Positions 27,246-35,391 of a stretch of DNA of 64,000 nucleotides are shown in pieces. The stretch is from Pedobacter punctiformis. GTDB lineage: Bacteria > Bacteroidota > Bacteroidia > Sphingobacteriales > Sphingobacteriaceae. The stretch lies in the NCBI RefSeq assembly GCF_027213715.1, contig NZ_JAPWGM010000002.1, positions 372,001 to 436,000 of the forward strand, written 5' to 3'. The translations under genes and the position numbers were made by a program. The first letter of the stretch is position 1. Each line of letters starts with the position of its first letter. A model generated the notes under the pieces. The model did not search any database, was not told where the DNA came from, and was given only the letters and a program-made list of their open reading frames with translations.

Positions 27246-27848
27246 ATGAAAATTTTAATAGTAGGCGGTAATGGCACAATAGGAAAAAAGGTAGTTGAAG
27301 GATTGTCTAAAAAACATGATCTGATCATTGGTGGGAGAAATACCGGTGATGTTAGTGTTGACATTTCTTCTTCGGCGTCTATTTCTGAACTGTTCAAAAA
27401 GATTGGTAAACTGGACAGTATTGTCTGCACCGCAGGAACAGGCTATTACGGCTCTTTTGACGAGATGACACAAGAGCATATAATGCCTGGAATTTATGGA
27501 AAATTGCTAGGTCAGATAAATCTGGTTTTGATAGGTAAGAACTTTTTAAATCCTGAAGGGTCAATTACTCTAACAACAGGCATAGCGGCGACTCATCCTG
27601 CCCGAAATGGATCTTGTGTTGCAATGATCAATGGGGCGATTAACAGTTTCGTGTTAGCAGCTTCACAGGAGCTCAGGGAAGACAAAAGAATTAATGCAGT
27701 AAGCCCTGGTCTGGTAGAAGATAGTAAGGAACGTTATGGTGAATTCTTTCCCGGTTATAACCTTGTATCCATGAGTAAACTGGTAAATGCATATATCTTA
27801 AGTATCGAAGGAGCCGTAAACGGAAAAATTCTGAAGGTATACTCTTGA
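27246..27848 (+). CDS. Atypical short-chain dehydrogenase-like protein
   Basis: Rossmann-fold protein of 200 residues. The N-terminal GGNGTIG nucleotide-binding motif and the GGRNTGD/VDISS segment point to NADP binding, and INAVSPGLVEDS matches the SDR post-active-site region. The catalytic YxxxK is missing: the corresponding segment is GSCVAMINGAINSF (about residues 122-135). Related 200-residue SDR-like proteins in other bacteria share this loss (from memory), so it may be a family trait. It follows an AraC gene and ends in a strong terminator. Confidence 0.8.
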   Translation: MKILIVGGNGTIGKKVVEGLSKKHDLIIGGRNTGDVSVDISSSASISELFKKIGKLDSIVCTAGTGYYGSFDEMTQEHIMPGIYGKLLGQINLVLIGKNFLNPEGSITLTTGIAATHPARNGSCVAMINGAINSFVLAASQELREDKRINAVSPGLVEDSKERYGEFFPGYNLVSMSKLVNAYILSIEGAVNGKILKVYS

Positions 27849-27891
27849 AAAGCATAATCAATGTAAGGATAGGCTCATCTTAGTCTCCATC

Positions 27892-27923
27892 AAAAATGCT
27901 ACCTCAAACAGGTAGCATTTTTT
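27892..27923 (+). terminator. Intrinsic terminator after the AraC-SDR pair
   Basis: Perfect 13-bp stem AAAAATGCTACCT (27892-27904) with AGGTAGCATTTTT (27910-27922), 5-base loop, then TG. Confidence 0.88.
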
Positions 27924-28048
27924 GTTTCTGGACATTTCCGTTTATTCAGTTGCTAATCTCCCTATTCCTTCATATAGTAAGAACTAAAAATATTCGAAAC
28001 CTTTTAAAAAATAGTTGGTTGTACATACAAATCTTAAAATACATCACT

Positions 28049-28627
28049 ATGGCAACTACAACAAAAACAACGAACACAAAAAGTTCAACAGCAAAAAAAA
28101 CGATCAAACCGAAAAACAAAACAGGTAAAATGGAAGATTCAGAATTCCATAAGTTTTTTGTTGACGAATTGAAAGACATTTACTGGGCAGAGCAACACTT
28201 GGTAAAAGCTTTACCAAAAATGAAAAAAGCGGCAACAAGTCCTGAGCTCGCTTCAGCATTTGAGAAACATACAGTAGAAAGTCAAACGCATATTGAAACA
28301 TTGGAACAAGTTTTTTCATTGCTGGATGAAAAAGCTGCAGCTAAAAAATGTGATGCGATGGCAGGTTTACTGGAAGAAGCAACTGGAATTATAGAAGATA
28401 CAGAAGCAGGTACGATGATTCGTGATGCCGGTTTAATCTTAGCTGCACAAAAGGTAGAACATTACGAAATTGCAACCTACGGTACTTTAAAAACCTTTGC
28501 CGAAAACATGGGACATACGCAGGTGGTTGAATTATTATCACGCACCCTTGAAAATGAAAAGGAAACGGATGTAGCCTTAACGAAAGTTGCTGAAGCCTTT
28601 ATTAACCAGGAAGCAGCAGCAGAATAG
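28049..28627 (+). CDS. DUF892 ferritin-like protein (YciE/YciF type)
   Basis: Protein of 192 residues from the ATG at 28049. A Thr/Lys-rich tail (residues 1-33) precedes a four-helix ferritin-like domain: FFVDELKDIYWAEQHLVKALPKM, FEKHTVESQTHIETLEQVF and KVEHYEIATYGTL. Glu/His residues in these helices can form a di-metal site. DUF892 proteins are linked to stress and stationary-phase responses. The open frame extends upstream to 27896, but that part overlaps a terminator and is not protein-like. An ECF sigma gene follows 300 bases later. Confidence 0.9.
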   Translation: MATTTKTTNTKSSTAKKTIKPKNKTGKMEDSEFHKFFVDELKDIYWAEQHLVKALPKMKKAATSPELASAFEKHTVESQTHIETLEQVFSLLDEKAAAKKCDAMAGLLEEATGIIEDTEAGTMIRDAGLILAAQKVEHYEIATYGTLKTFAENMGHTQVVELLSRTLENEKETDVALTKVAEAFINQEAAAE

Positions 28628-28647
28628 TTAAACCTAATTTAATACAG

Positions 28648-28688
28648 ATGCCCTGAATAATATTCCGGGCATTTTTTGTTTAAGCCTT
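28648..28688 (+). terminator. Terminator after the DUF892 gene
   Basis: ATGCCC (28648-28653) pairs with GGGCAT (28677-28682), with an inner GAAT/ATTC pair extending the stem, followed by TTTTTG. The 240 bases beyond it up to the sigma gene show no feature that I recognise. Confidence 0.8.
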
Positions 28689-28926
28689 TTTAGTTTGCCT
28701 GAATTTTAAAACACCGGATAAAAACAGTAAAAATGAAAAACTACCTGAAAGCTCCGTATTTATACGTAAAATAAATTCTTAAGCCAAAGTAAAAAAATCA
28801 AAAAACTGCTTGGAACACTCAACCAGGTACACTCAGACCATATTTTATCTTTCATTGCTTTCTTTTTAACTCCAAATTGGTATAGGTTTTGTTTTATAAA
28901 AAACATCACCCCTAACCTATAATAAC

Positions 28927-29442
28927 ATGACTCAAATTGAATTTAACAACATGGTTAATAACCATTCAGCTTCGCTTCGGATGCACGCTTTAAATTTCAC
29001 AAAAGACATTGAGGATGCAAACGATCTGGTACAGGATACCTTACTCAAAGCGATTCGTTTCTATCAGAATTTTCAGGAAGGAACGAATTTTAAAGGCTGG
29101 CTTTTTGTGATTATGAAAAATACTTTCATCAACAATTACCGTAAAATAACGAAGTCTAAATCATTGGTTACACAAGATGAAGAGATATCATCAGCAAACC
29201 TGATGTATAGTGCTGAGCAAAACGGATCTGTTGGAAAGTTAATTATAGATGATATTCACACCGCATTAAGCAAATTACCTGAAGCATATAGTGTTCCATT
29301 TATCCGGTATTTTGAAGGTTACAAATATCATGAAATTGCAGAAGCGTTGGATATTCCACTCGGCACTGTTAAAACCAGAATTCATATGGCCCGGGAAATG
29401 TTAAAGAAATATCTTAAAACCTACGCGAAGGTCAATCAATAA
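28927..29442 (+). CDS. ECF-type RNA polymerase sigma factor
   Basis: Sigma-70 family protein of 171 residues. Region 2 is seen as DANDLVQDTLLKAIRFYQNFQEGTNFKGWLFVIMKNTFINNYRK (split around the -10 binding helix), and region 4 as LPEAYSVPFIRYFEGYKYHEIAEALDIPLGTVKTRIHMAREML. Regions 1 and 3 are absent, as in ECF factors. No anti-sigma gene is next to it, which is usual for this Bacteroidota group (often EcfG-like regulation without a linked partner). A long intergenic repeat follows the stop codon. Confidence 0.9.
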   Translation: MTQIEFNNMVNNHSASLRMHALNFTKDIEDANDLVQDTLLKAIRFYQNFQEGTNFKGWLFVIMKNTFINNYRKITKSKSLVTQDEEISSANLMYSAEQNGSVGKLIIDDIHTALSKLPEAYSVPFIRYFEGYKYHEIAEALDIPLGTVKTRIHMAREMLKKYLKTYAKVNQ

Positions 29443-29460
29443 TATTTAAAATAAAGATTT

Positions 29461-29800
29461 GGAAATGGATAGATTGCAGTTTTTGGCTAATGCGGTCCCA
29501 CTCCCGGTTTCTGTCCCGATGGAAAGATCGGTACATTCATTCAGATTTGGGGTTTAGAAACAGAGTTTCTCTTCTCCACGTCATTGCGAGCCATGAAGCA
29601 ATCTCAAAGCGTTTGTTTTAAACTAACTACAGTTGCAAAATTGCTTCGTGTCTCGCAATGACGATAGTTTTAAGTATTTTGTACTACCCCATGCTATTTA
29701 AATGCAATTGGAAGCAGCATCCCCCGATTTTTCTTCGGGGATATAGCGGAAAGCGGGATTAATATTCAAAAGAAAACCAAGCCTGGCTTTACAAAAAGAC
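29461..29800 (+). repeat. Dispersed structured intergenic repeat, copy 1 (with nested palindrome)
   Basis: A ~340-base copy of an element also found at 39118-39376 and 52661-52910. Shared landmarks: 5' TCCCGgTTTC (29502-29511) that pairs with 3' GAAAGCGGGA (29749-29758); a CCGAT/ATCGG hairpin near 29515-29530; GGGTTTAGAAAC; GTTTTAAGTATTTTGTACTA; CCCCCGATTT-TTCGGGGATATAGCG (29721-29747) as a 3' hairpin; and the end AAGCCTGGCTTT. It fills most of the 475-base gap between convergent sigma and response-regulator genes. A second palindrome is inserted at 29579-29663. Confidence 0.8.
29579..29663. repeat. Nested palindromic repeat (GTCATTGCGAG type)
   Basis: Perfect 12-base arms: CGTCATTGCGAG (29579-29590) and CTCGCAATGACG (29652-29663). 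Inner arms GAAGCAAT (29595-29602) and ATTGCTTC (29640-29647) also pair. It lies in the large loop of repeat copy 1. Deleted derivatives occur at 39207-39242 and a half copy at 59506. Confidence 0.85.
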
Positions 29801-29880
29801 TTGATAAAATCATCAAACACTTTCGGCTACTTGTCCTGGTTTGTATCAGAAAGTTCAACGTAATTTACTTATGAAAAAGA

Positions 29881-29911
29881 AAACCCCGGAGATTAGAAAT
29901 CTTCGGGGTTT
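29881..29911 (-). terminator. Terminator of the response regulator gene
   Basis: A 14-bp stem with one G-T wobble (AAACCCCGGAGATT at 29881-29894 with AATCTTCGGGGTTT at 29898-29911) around AGA. On the minus strand it is followed by TTTTCTTTTTC. Confidence 0.85.
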
Positions 29912-29917
29912 ATTATT

Positions 29918-30310
29918 TTAAACTTTCGATGTTTTACTTTCAGCACTCCGCTTCAGTAAAGTATTAATTCTTATTAAAATATCGTCAATATCAAATGGTT
30001 TGCTAATGTAATCATCAGCAAAAGCAGCAGTAGCTTTTTCTTCACTATCATTTTGAGCAGACATTACAATAATCGGGATGTGTTTTGTAAAAATATCTGT
30101 TTTTAAATCTTCACATATTTCTGCTCCATTTCCATCTGGCAGCATCACATCCAACAAAAACAAATCAGGCATAGCATCCTGAATATTCATTTTTAATTCT
30201 GAAAAAGACGATGAAAGCTGTAATTCAAAACCTTCTTCCTTTAAAAGAATTTCGATTACATTTCTAATTTCCTGATCGTCTTCCAATACGTGTATTCGTG
30301 TTTTTCCCAT
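29918..30310 (-). CDS. Single-domain response regulator (CheY-like receiver)
   Basis: Receiver domain only, 130 residues from the ATG at 30310 (a TTG at 30316 is also possible). Acidic pair in HVLEDDQE, phospho-acceptor Asp in LFLLDVMLPDGNG (about residue 53), Thr/Ser switch in IIVMSAQ and Lys in DDYISKPF. There is no output domain and no histidine kinase nearby, so its partner is encoded elsewhere. It lies 35 bases downstream of the DeoR-type gene on the same strand; linkage to glycerol use is unclear. Confidence 0.88.
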   Translation of the reverse strand: MGKTRIHVLEDDQEIRNVIEILLKEEGFELQLSSSFSELKMNIQDAMPDLFLLDVMLPDGNGAEICEDLKTDIFTKHIPIIVMSAQNDSEEKATAAFADDYISKPFDIDDILIRINTLLKRSAESKTSKV

Positions 30311-30345
30311 ATTCAAATCTAAAGTTAATTTTTGCCTGGTTAAGG

Positions 30346-31110
30346 TTATACTATAGTTACAGTAACACCTAAAGCTTCCAAATGTTTTACAATCTGATCA
30401 GAAATTCCTTTATCGGTTATAATGTGATCGATTTCTTCCAAACCACATATTTTACCAAAGCCACGTTTGCCAAATTTAGTCGAATCTGCCAGCACAATTG
30501 TCCTTTGCGACACATCTATCATTTTCCTGTTTAAGTGTGCTTCCATTGCATTGGTTGTGGTTAAACCAAAATCCAAATCTATACCATCAACACCTAAAAA
30601 GAATTTATTAAAGTAAAAATCCTGTAAAATCTGCTCGGCATAAGTTCCCATAACCGAAGATGAACTTTTACGCAATAAACCGCCCAGTTGAATTACCTCA
30701 ATACTGGATTCCCTCATTAATTCTAAGGCTACATTTAAGGCCGAAGTAACAACTGTTAAATTGCTTCCAGGTGTAATATTTTTAGCAAAATACAATACCG
30801 TAGTTCCGGAGGCAATTACAATAGAATCATTTTCACTTAGTAAACTGGCAGCAGCAGCCCCTATCCTGTTCTTTTCAATTGATTGCAGCTTTTCTTTCTC
30901 ATTAACCGGACGATCTACCGTATATGGATTATTTACAGTGGCCCCACCGTGGGTTCTAAATAATAAACTTTTATCCTCAAGCAGTTTTAGATCCTTTCTT
31001 ATGGTCACAGAAGATACTTTCAATTCCTTACACAGATCAACAACATTGATATATTGATCTTTTTGTAAACGGTTTAATATGAATTGATGTCTTTCAGCTA
31101 AATTCATCAT
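30346..31110 (-). CDS. DeoR/GlpR family transcriptional repressor
   Basis: Repressor of 254 residues. N-terminal DeoR winged HTH (RHQFILNRLQKDQYINVVDLCKELKVSSVTIRKDL, residues about 7-45, split here by the helix turn) and a C-terminal sugar-phosphate-sensing domain with SGTTVLYFAKNI, GGLLRKSSSSVMG and TNAMEAHLNRKMID. It is divergent from glpD-glpK-glpF with a 161-base gap, so regulation of the glycerol genes by glycerol-3-phosphate is likely (inference from GlpR). Two adjacent ATG codons begin the frame. Confidence 0.88.
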   Translation of the reverse strand: MMNLAERHQFILNRLQKDQYINVVDLCKELKVSSVTIRKDLKLLEDKSLLFRTHGGATVNNPYTVDRPVNEKEKLQSIEKNRIGAAAASLLSENDSIVIASGTTVLYFAKNITPGSNLTVVTSALNVALELMRESSIEVIQLGGLLRKSSSSVMGTYAEQILQDFYFNKFFLGVDGIDLDFGLTTTNAMEAHLNRKMIDVSQRTIVLADSTKFGKRGFGKICGLEEIDHIITDKGISDQIVKHLEALGVTVTIV

Positions 31111-31211
31111 AAGCTTTTAATAGTTATATTTTATTGCAAAATAAGTAAATAAAATAGCTACCGAAATACTTTATCTTTTATTTAAAATTATTTAACAAAA
31201 ATAACACATTA

Positions 31212-31248
31212 TTTCGATCATTATTATTTATACTTGCGTATTGTTTCG
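31212..31248 (+). promoter_or_regulatory. Putative glpD promoter/operator region
   Basis: TATACTTG at 31229-31236 matches TAnnTTTG at 7 of 8 positions, 35 bases before the glpD ATG. It is flanked by two copies of TTTCG (31212-31216 and 31244-31248) that could mark a repressor site. Low certainty. Confidence 0.3.
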
Positions 31249-31271
31249 TTTTAACAAGAAATAGAAAGCAA

Positions 31272-32837
31272 ATGAAAAGACTACATCACTACCATATAGC
31301 AGAACAAACCGAATGGGACTTTATTATTATTGGAGGCGGGGCAACAGGTTTAGGTACGGCGCTTGATGCAACCAGCCGTGGCTTTAAAACTTTACTGGTT
31401 GAACAATCAGATTTTGCGAAAGGTACATCCAGCAGAAGCACCAAACTTGTTCATGGTGGTGTACGTTATTTGGCCCAGGGCGATATTGGGCTGGTTAAAC
31501 ATGCGCTTAAAGAACGTGGATTAATGCAACAAAATGCTGGTCATTTAGTTAATAAAGAAGAATTTATCATTCCATGTTACGATTGGTTTTCAGTGGCAAA
31601 ATACTTAACCGGGCTTACACTTTACGATTGGCTTGCCGGGAAATACAGCTTTGGAAAATCCAAATATCTATCAAAAAAAGAAGTGATTTCTGTGATGCCC
31701 GGTATTAAAACGAAAGGATTAAAAGGAGGGATCCGTTATTTTGATGGTAAATTTGATGATGCTCGTTTAGCCGTTAATATTGCACAAACCGCTGTTGAAA
31801 ACGGAGCAACCTTAATAAACTACATGAAAGTAACGAATCTTTTAAAAGATTCGAAAGGAAACATAACCGGTGTAGAAACTGAAGATACCCTTACCGGAAA
31901 AACATTAAAACTAAACGGCAAGGTGGTTATTAATGCTACGGGTGTATTTGTTGATGAGATTTTACAAATGAACAATCCTCAATCTAAAAAAATGGTCCGC
32001 CCGAGTCAGGGTGTTCATGTTGTTTTAGATAAAAGCTTTCTAAAAAGTGAGTCAGCACTGATGATTCCTAAAACGTCTGATGGCCGGGTTTTATTTGCGG
32101 TGCCCTGGCATAAACATGTACTGGTAGGCACAACAGATACCCCTTTAGATGAGCATAGTTTGGAACCAAGAGCACTAAAAGAAGAAGTAGAATTTATTTT
32201 AAATACGGCTTCAGCTTATTTTAATCAGCAGCCAACTGAAAAAGATATTTTAAGTGTATTTTCAGGGTTAAGACCACTGGCTGCTCCTACCAATGCAGGA
32301 AGTAACAGTACAAAAGAAATTAGCCGTGATCATAAATTAGTCGTTTCTGCTAAAGGTTTGATTACCATAACCGGAGGCAAATGGACAACCTACAGAAGAA
32401 TGGCTGAAGAAACAGTAGATTTGGCGATTACGCACGCTGGTTTGGAAACGAAAGCATGTGTAACTAAAACTTTAAAGATTCATGGCAATACCGATACACA
32501 TGGGGAGAATCATTTAGATATTTACGGATCAGACAGGGCAAAGATTGAAGCACTCGCACTTTCAAATCCAGAATGGAACAAAAAACTTCATCCGGATTTT
32601 CCTTACCTCGAAGCAGAAGTAGTTTGGTCTGCAAGGAATGAAATGGCTGAAACTGTAGAAGATATTTTGAGCAGAAGATTGCGAATTTTATTTATTGATG
32701 CACATGCTGCAAAAGCAATGGCCCCAAAAGTTGCCTCGCTTCTGGCCAAAGAATTAACAGCAGACGAAAGCTGGATTGAAAATCAAATTTCTACCTTTAA
32801 TGCATTAGCCGATGGCTACTTATATAAAGCAAATTAA
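31272..32837 (+). CDS. glpD: Glycerol-3-phosphate dehydrogenase (FAD-dependent)
   Basis: Membrane-associated flavoenzyme of 521 residues that oxidises glycerol-3-phosphate to dihydroxyacetone phosphate and feeds electrons to quinone. FAD-binding motif IIIGGGATGLGTALDATSRG (about residues 18-37), then SSRSTKLVHGGVRYL, a second conserved stretch VLVGTTDTP, and FSGLRPLAAP. The C-terminal domain carries AEVVWSARNEMAETVEDILSRRLR, typical of GlpD. First gene of a glpD-glpK-glpF unit, divergent from a DeoR-type repressor. Confidence 0.95.
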   Translation: MKRLHHYHIAEQTEWDFIIIGGGATGLGTALDATSRGFKTLLVEQSDFAKGTSSRSTKLVHGGVRYLAQGDIGLVKHALKERGLMQQNAGHLVNKEEFIIPCYDWFSVAKYLTGLTLYDWLAGKYSFGKSKYLSKKEVISVMPGIKTKGLKGGIRYFDGKFDDARLAVNIAQTAVENGATLINYMKVTNLLKDSKGNITGVETEDTLTGKTLKLNGKVVINATGVFVDEILQMNNPQSKKMVRPSQGVHVVLDKSFLKSESALMIPKTSDGRVLFAVPWHKHVLVGTTDTPLDEHSLEPRALKEEVEFILNTASAYFNQQPTEKDILSVFSGLRPLAAPTNAGSNSTKEISRDHKLVVSAKGLITITGGKWTTYRRMAEETVDLAITHAGLETKACVTKTLKIHGNTDTHGENHLDIYGSDRAKIEALALSNPEWNKKLHPDFPYLEAEVVWSARNEMAETVEDILSRRLRILFIDAHAAKAMAPKVASLLAKELTADESWIENQISTFNALADGYLYKAN

Positions 32838-32875
32838 AACCGAATAAAAACGATAACCTAACTAAATAATTTATT

Positions 32876-34366
32876 ATGAGTAAGTATATCCTGTCTCTCG
32901 ATCAGGGAACCACAAGTTCGAGGGCCATAATTTTTAACCATGATGGCGAAATTGTTGCCATCGCTCAAAAAGAGTTTAAGCAAATATATCCTCAGGCTGG
33001 CTGGGTTGAACACGATCCACTTGAAATCTGGTCTACACAACTTTCTGTTGCCACTGAAGTAATTGTAAAGGCTGATCTCACTGCGAAAGACATAAACTCC
33101 ATAGGCATTACCAACCAAAGGGAAACGACTGTGGTTTGGGATAAAAAGACCGGAGTTCCTATTCATAATGCAATTGTTTGGCAAGACCGCCGGACATCGG
33201 ATTATTGTGATGAAATCAGAAGCCAGGGTTTAGCAAAAAAAATCCAGGATAAAACCGGGTTAATTATTGATTCTTATTTTTCTGCTACAAAAGTAAAGTG
33301 GATTTTAGATAATGTTGAAGGTGCCAGGGCAAGAGCTGAGGCTGGAGAATTGGCTTTTGGAACAATAGACAGTTGGTTAATCTGGAAATTGACAGATGGA
33401 AGAGCACACGTTACCGATGTAAGTAATGCTTCCAGAACGATGATTTACAATATTCATACGCTAAACTGGGATAAAGAATTATTAGAGCTCTTTAACATTC
33501 CGGAGCAAATGTTACCTGAAGTTAAATCGTCAAGTGAGGTTTATGCAGAAACTACCGGAAACATATTGGCTGCAAAGATTCCAATTGCAGGCATCGCCGG
33601 AGATCAGCAATCTGCATTATTCGGACAAATGTGTACAGAACCCGGGATGGTTAAAAACACCTATGGTACTGGTTGTTTTATGTTAATGAATATTGGAAAA
33701 GACCCTAAAATAGCGGCAGGTAATCTTTTAACTACTATTGCCTGGAAAATTAAGGGTGAAGTATTTTACGCACTTGAAGGCAGTATTTTTATTGGTGGTG
33801 CTGTAGTACAGTGGCTTAGAGATGAAATGGGTTTCATTTCCAGATCTGCTGATGTAGAAACCCTTGCTGAAAGAGTGCCAGATACCCAGGGCGTATATGT
33901 AGTTCCTGCTTTTGCGGGTTTAGGTGCACCACACTGGGATCAACATGCCCGTGGAACCATTACAGGGCTTACCAGAGGTACAAATAAATCGCATATTGCC
34001 CGAGCTGCTTTGGAAAGTATTGCCTATCAAACCATGGATGTTTTAAAAACAATGGAAGTGGTATCAGGTGTAAACATCGCCGAACTTAGGGTTGATGGTG
34101 GCGTAACCGCAAATAACCTTTTAATGCAATTCCAGGCTGATTTACTAAATTGTAAAGTAATAAGACCAGAGGTTACTGAAGTTACGGCAATTGGCGCAGC
34201 TTACCTTTCAGGTTTGGCAACTGGTTTTTGGGACAGCGTTGATCAAATCCGTTCTCAATGGAAAGTAAATAAAACTTTTGTTGCTGCAGAGGGCATAGAC
34301 AATACCGAAAGAATAAAAGGCTGGAACAGGGCTGTAAAAGCAGCCAGAGTAAATGCTGAAGATTAA
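32876..34366 (+). CDS. glpK: Glycerol kinase
   Basis: FGGY-family kinase of 496 residues that phosphorylates glycerol using ATP. Motifs: [12 protein letters not shown] (ATP site), [30 protein letters not shown], and [33 protein letters not shown] and the C-terminal [18 protein letters not shown] match GlpK. It follows glpD by 38 bases and precedes the glycerol facilitator; together they convert external glycerol to dihydroxyacetone phosphate. Confidence 0.96.
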   Translation: MSKYILSLDQGTTSSRAIIFNHDGEIVAIAQKEFKQIYPQAGWVEHDPLEIWSTQLSVATEVIVKADLTAKDINSIGITNQRETTVVWDKKTGVPIHNAIVWQDRRTSDYCDEIRSQGLAKKIQDKTGLIIDSYFSATKVKWILDNVEGARARAEAGELAFGTIDSWLIWKLTDGRAHVTDVSNASRTMIYNIHTLNWDKELLELFNIPEQMLPEVKSSSEVYAETTGNILAAKIPIAGIAGDQQSALFGQMCTEPGMVKNTYGTGCFMLMNIGKDPKIAAGNLLTTIAWKIKGEVFYALEGSIFIGGAVVQWLRDEMGFISRSADVETLAERVPDTQGVYVVPAFAGLGAPHWDQHARGTITGLTRGTNKSHIARAALESIAYQTMDVLKTMEVVSGVNIAELRVDGGVTANNLLMQFQADLLNCKVIRPEVTEVTAIGAAYLSGLATGFWDSVDQIRSQWKVNKTFVAAEGIDNTERIKGWNRAVKAARVNAED

Positions 34367-34385
34367 TTAAAATAAAATAACTTAG

Positions 34386-34412
34386 CTCCGGGTAAAATAA
34401 ACCCGGAGATTT
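34386..34412 (+). terminator. Hairpin between glpK and glpF (attenuator-like)
   Basis: Perfect 8-bp stem CTCCGGGT (34386-34393) and ACCCGGAG (34401-34408) followed by ATTTTAACC, located inside the 62-base glpK-glpF gap. It could partly terminate transcription and lower glpF expression, or protect the 3' end of the upstream message. Confidence 0.6.
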
Positions 34413-34428
34413 TAACCAAATATTTATT

Positions 34429-35160
34429 ATGTCAGATTTTGTTGCAGAATTTATCGGCACCGCACTATTAATTTTGTTAGGAAATGGTGTTGTAGCCAAT
34501 GTTGTACTAAAGGGTACAAAAGGAAATAATAGCGGATGGATTGTAATTACAACCGCCTGGGCTTTAGCTGTTTTTGTTGGGGTTGTAATTGCGGCTCCAT
34601 ACAGCGGCGCTCATTTAAACCCGGTAGTAACGCTGGCACTGGCCATCACTCAAAAATTTGCCTGGGTTAAGGTACCCTACTACATCTTGGCCCAACTACT
34701 GGGCGCAATGGTAGGTTCATTTCTGGTTTGGGTTATGTATAAAGATCATTTTGACGCAACAGACGATCAGGGTCTAAAAGCTGCTCCTTTTGCTACAGCA
34801 CCTGCCATACGAAATCTTAAATCAAATCTTTTCTCTGAAATTATTGGAACATTTGTTTTAATTTTTGTGATTTTCTATTTCACGAATGCAGAAATGGGTA
34901 CGGCAAAAACACCAATTGGATTAGGTTCTCTTGGCGCTATTCCGGTTGCATTTTTAGTTTGGGTAATTGGCTTGGCACTTGGAGGAACAACCGGTTATGC
35001 CATTAACCCTGCGAGAGATTTAGGCCCCCGTATCGTTCATAGTTTAATTCCGATGAAAGGCAAAGGAAGCAGTGACTGGTCTTATGCCTGGGTTCCTGTT
35101 ATAGGCCCGGTTATTGGAGCTTCATTAGCCGCACTCTTATATATTGCACTAAACCCTTAA
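34429..35160 (+). CDS. glpF: Glycerol facilitator / aquaglyceroporin (MIP family)
   Basis: MIP channel of 243 residues with six helices and two half-helices. The second pore motif is the usual NPA (INPARDLGPR), where the D of NPARD marks glycerol-permeable members. The first is NPV (GAHLNPVVTLAL) in place of NPA, an uncommon variant. It allows passive glycerol entry, then trapped by GlpK. Last gene of the glp unit; a strong terminator follows. Confidence 0.93.
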   Translation: MSDFVAEFIGTALLILLGNGVVANVVLKGTKGNNSGWIVITTAWALAVFVGVVIAAPYSGAHLNPVVTLALAITQKFAWVKVPYYILAQLLGAMVGSFLVWVMYKDHFDATDDQGLKAAPFATAPAIRNLKSNLFSEIIGTFVLIFVIFYFTNAEMGTAKTPIGLGSLGAIPVAFLVWVIGLALGGTTGYAINPARDLGPRIVHSLIPMKGKGSSDWSYAWVPVIGPVIGASLAALLYIALNP

Positions 35161-35180
35161 TTTACAGATAAACAAACTAT

Positions 35181-35215
35181 AAAAATCTCTGTCAGTATAT
35201 CCGGCAGAGATTTTT
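35181..35215 (+). terminator. Terminator of the glp operon
   Basis: AAAAATCTCTGTC (35181-35193) pairs with GGCAGAGATTTTT (35203-35215) with one G-T pair; T-rich end. It starts 20 bases after the glpF stop. Confidence 0.85.
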
Positions 35216-35391
35216 ATACGTTTTAAATAATTTCCAGATTACCTAATAATTTAAACGGGTTATAACAATCAACTATTCTTTGCGTTATTTTGTTAATTCA
35301 ATTTTAAATTTTATTTTAGATTAAGTCCCTATATATATTCATCCAAATAAATAGAGTTATAAACATTAATAATTCAACTAAATTTAATACT

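Noticed and set aside
27896-28048. Upstream extension of the DUF892 protein
   Set aside because: It would start inside a strong terminator hairpin and adds 51 residues unlike the family; the ATG at 28049 is followed by the typical Thr/Lys-rich tail.
23841-28627. Genomic island inserted at tRNA-Ser
   Set aside because: No integrase, no duplicated tRNA 3' end and no direct repeat flanking the AraC/SDR block were found, so integration is only a possibility.
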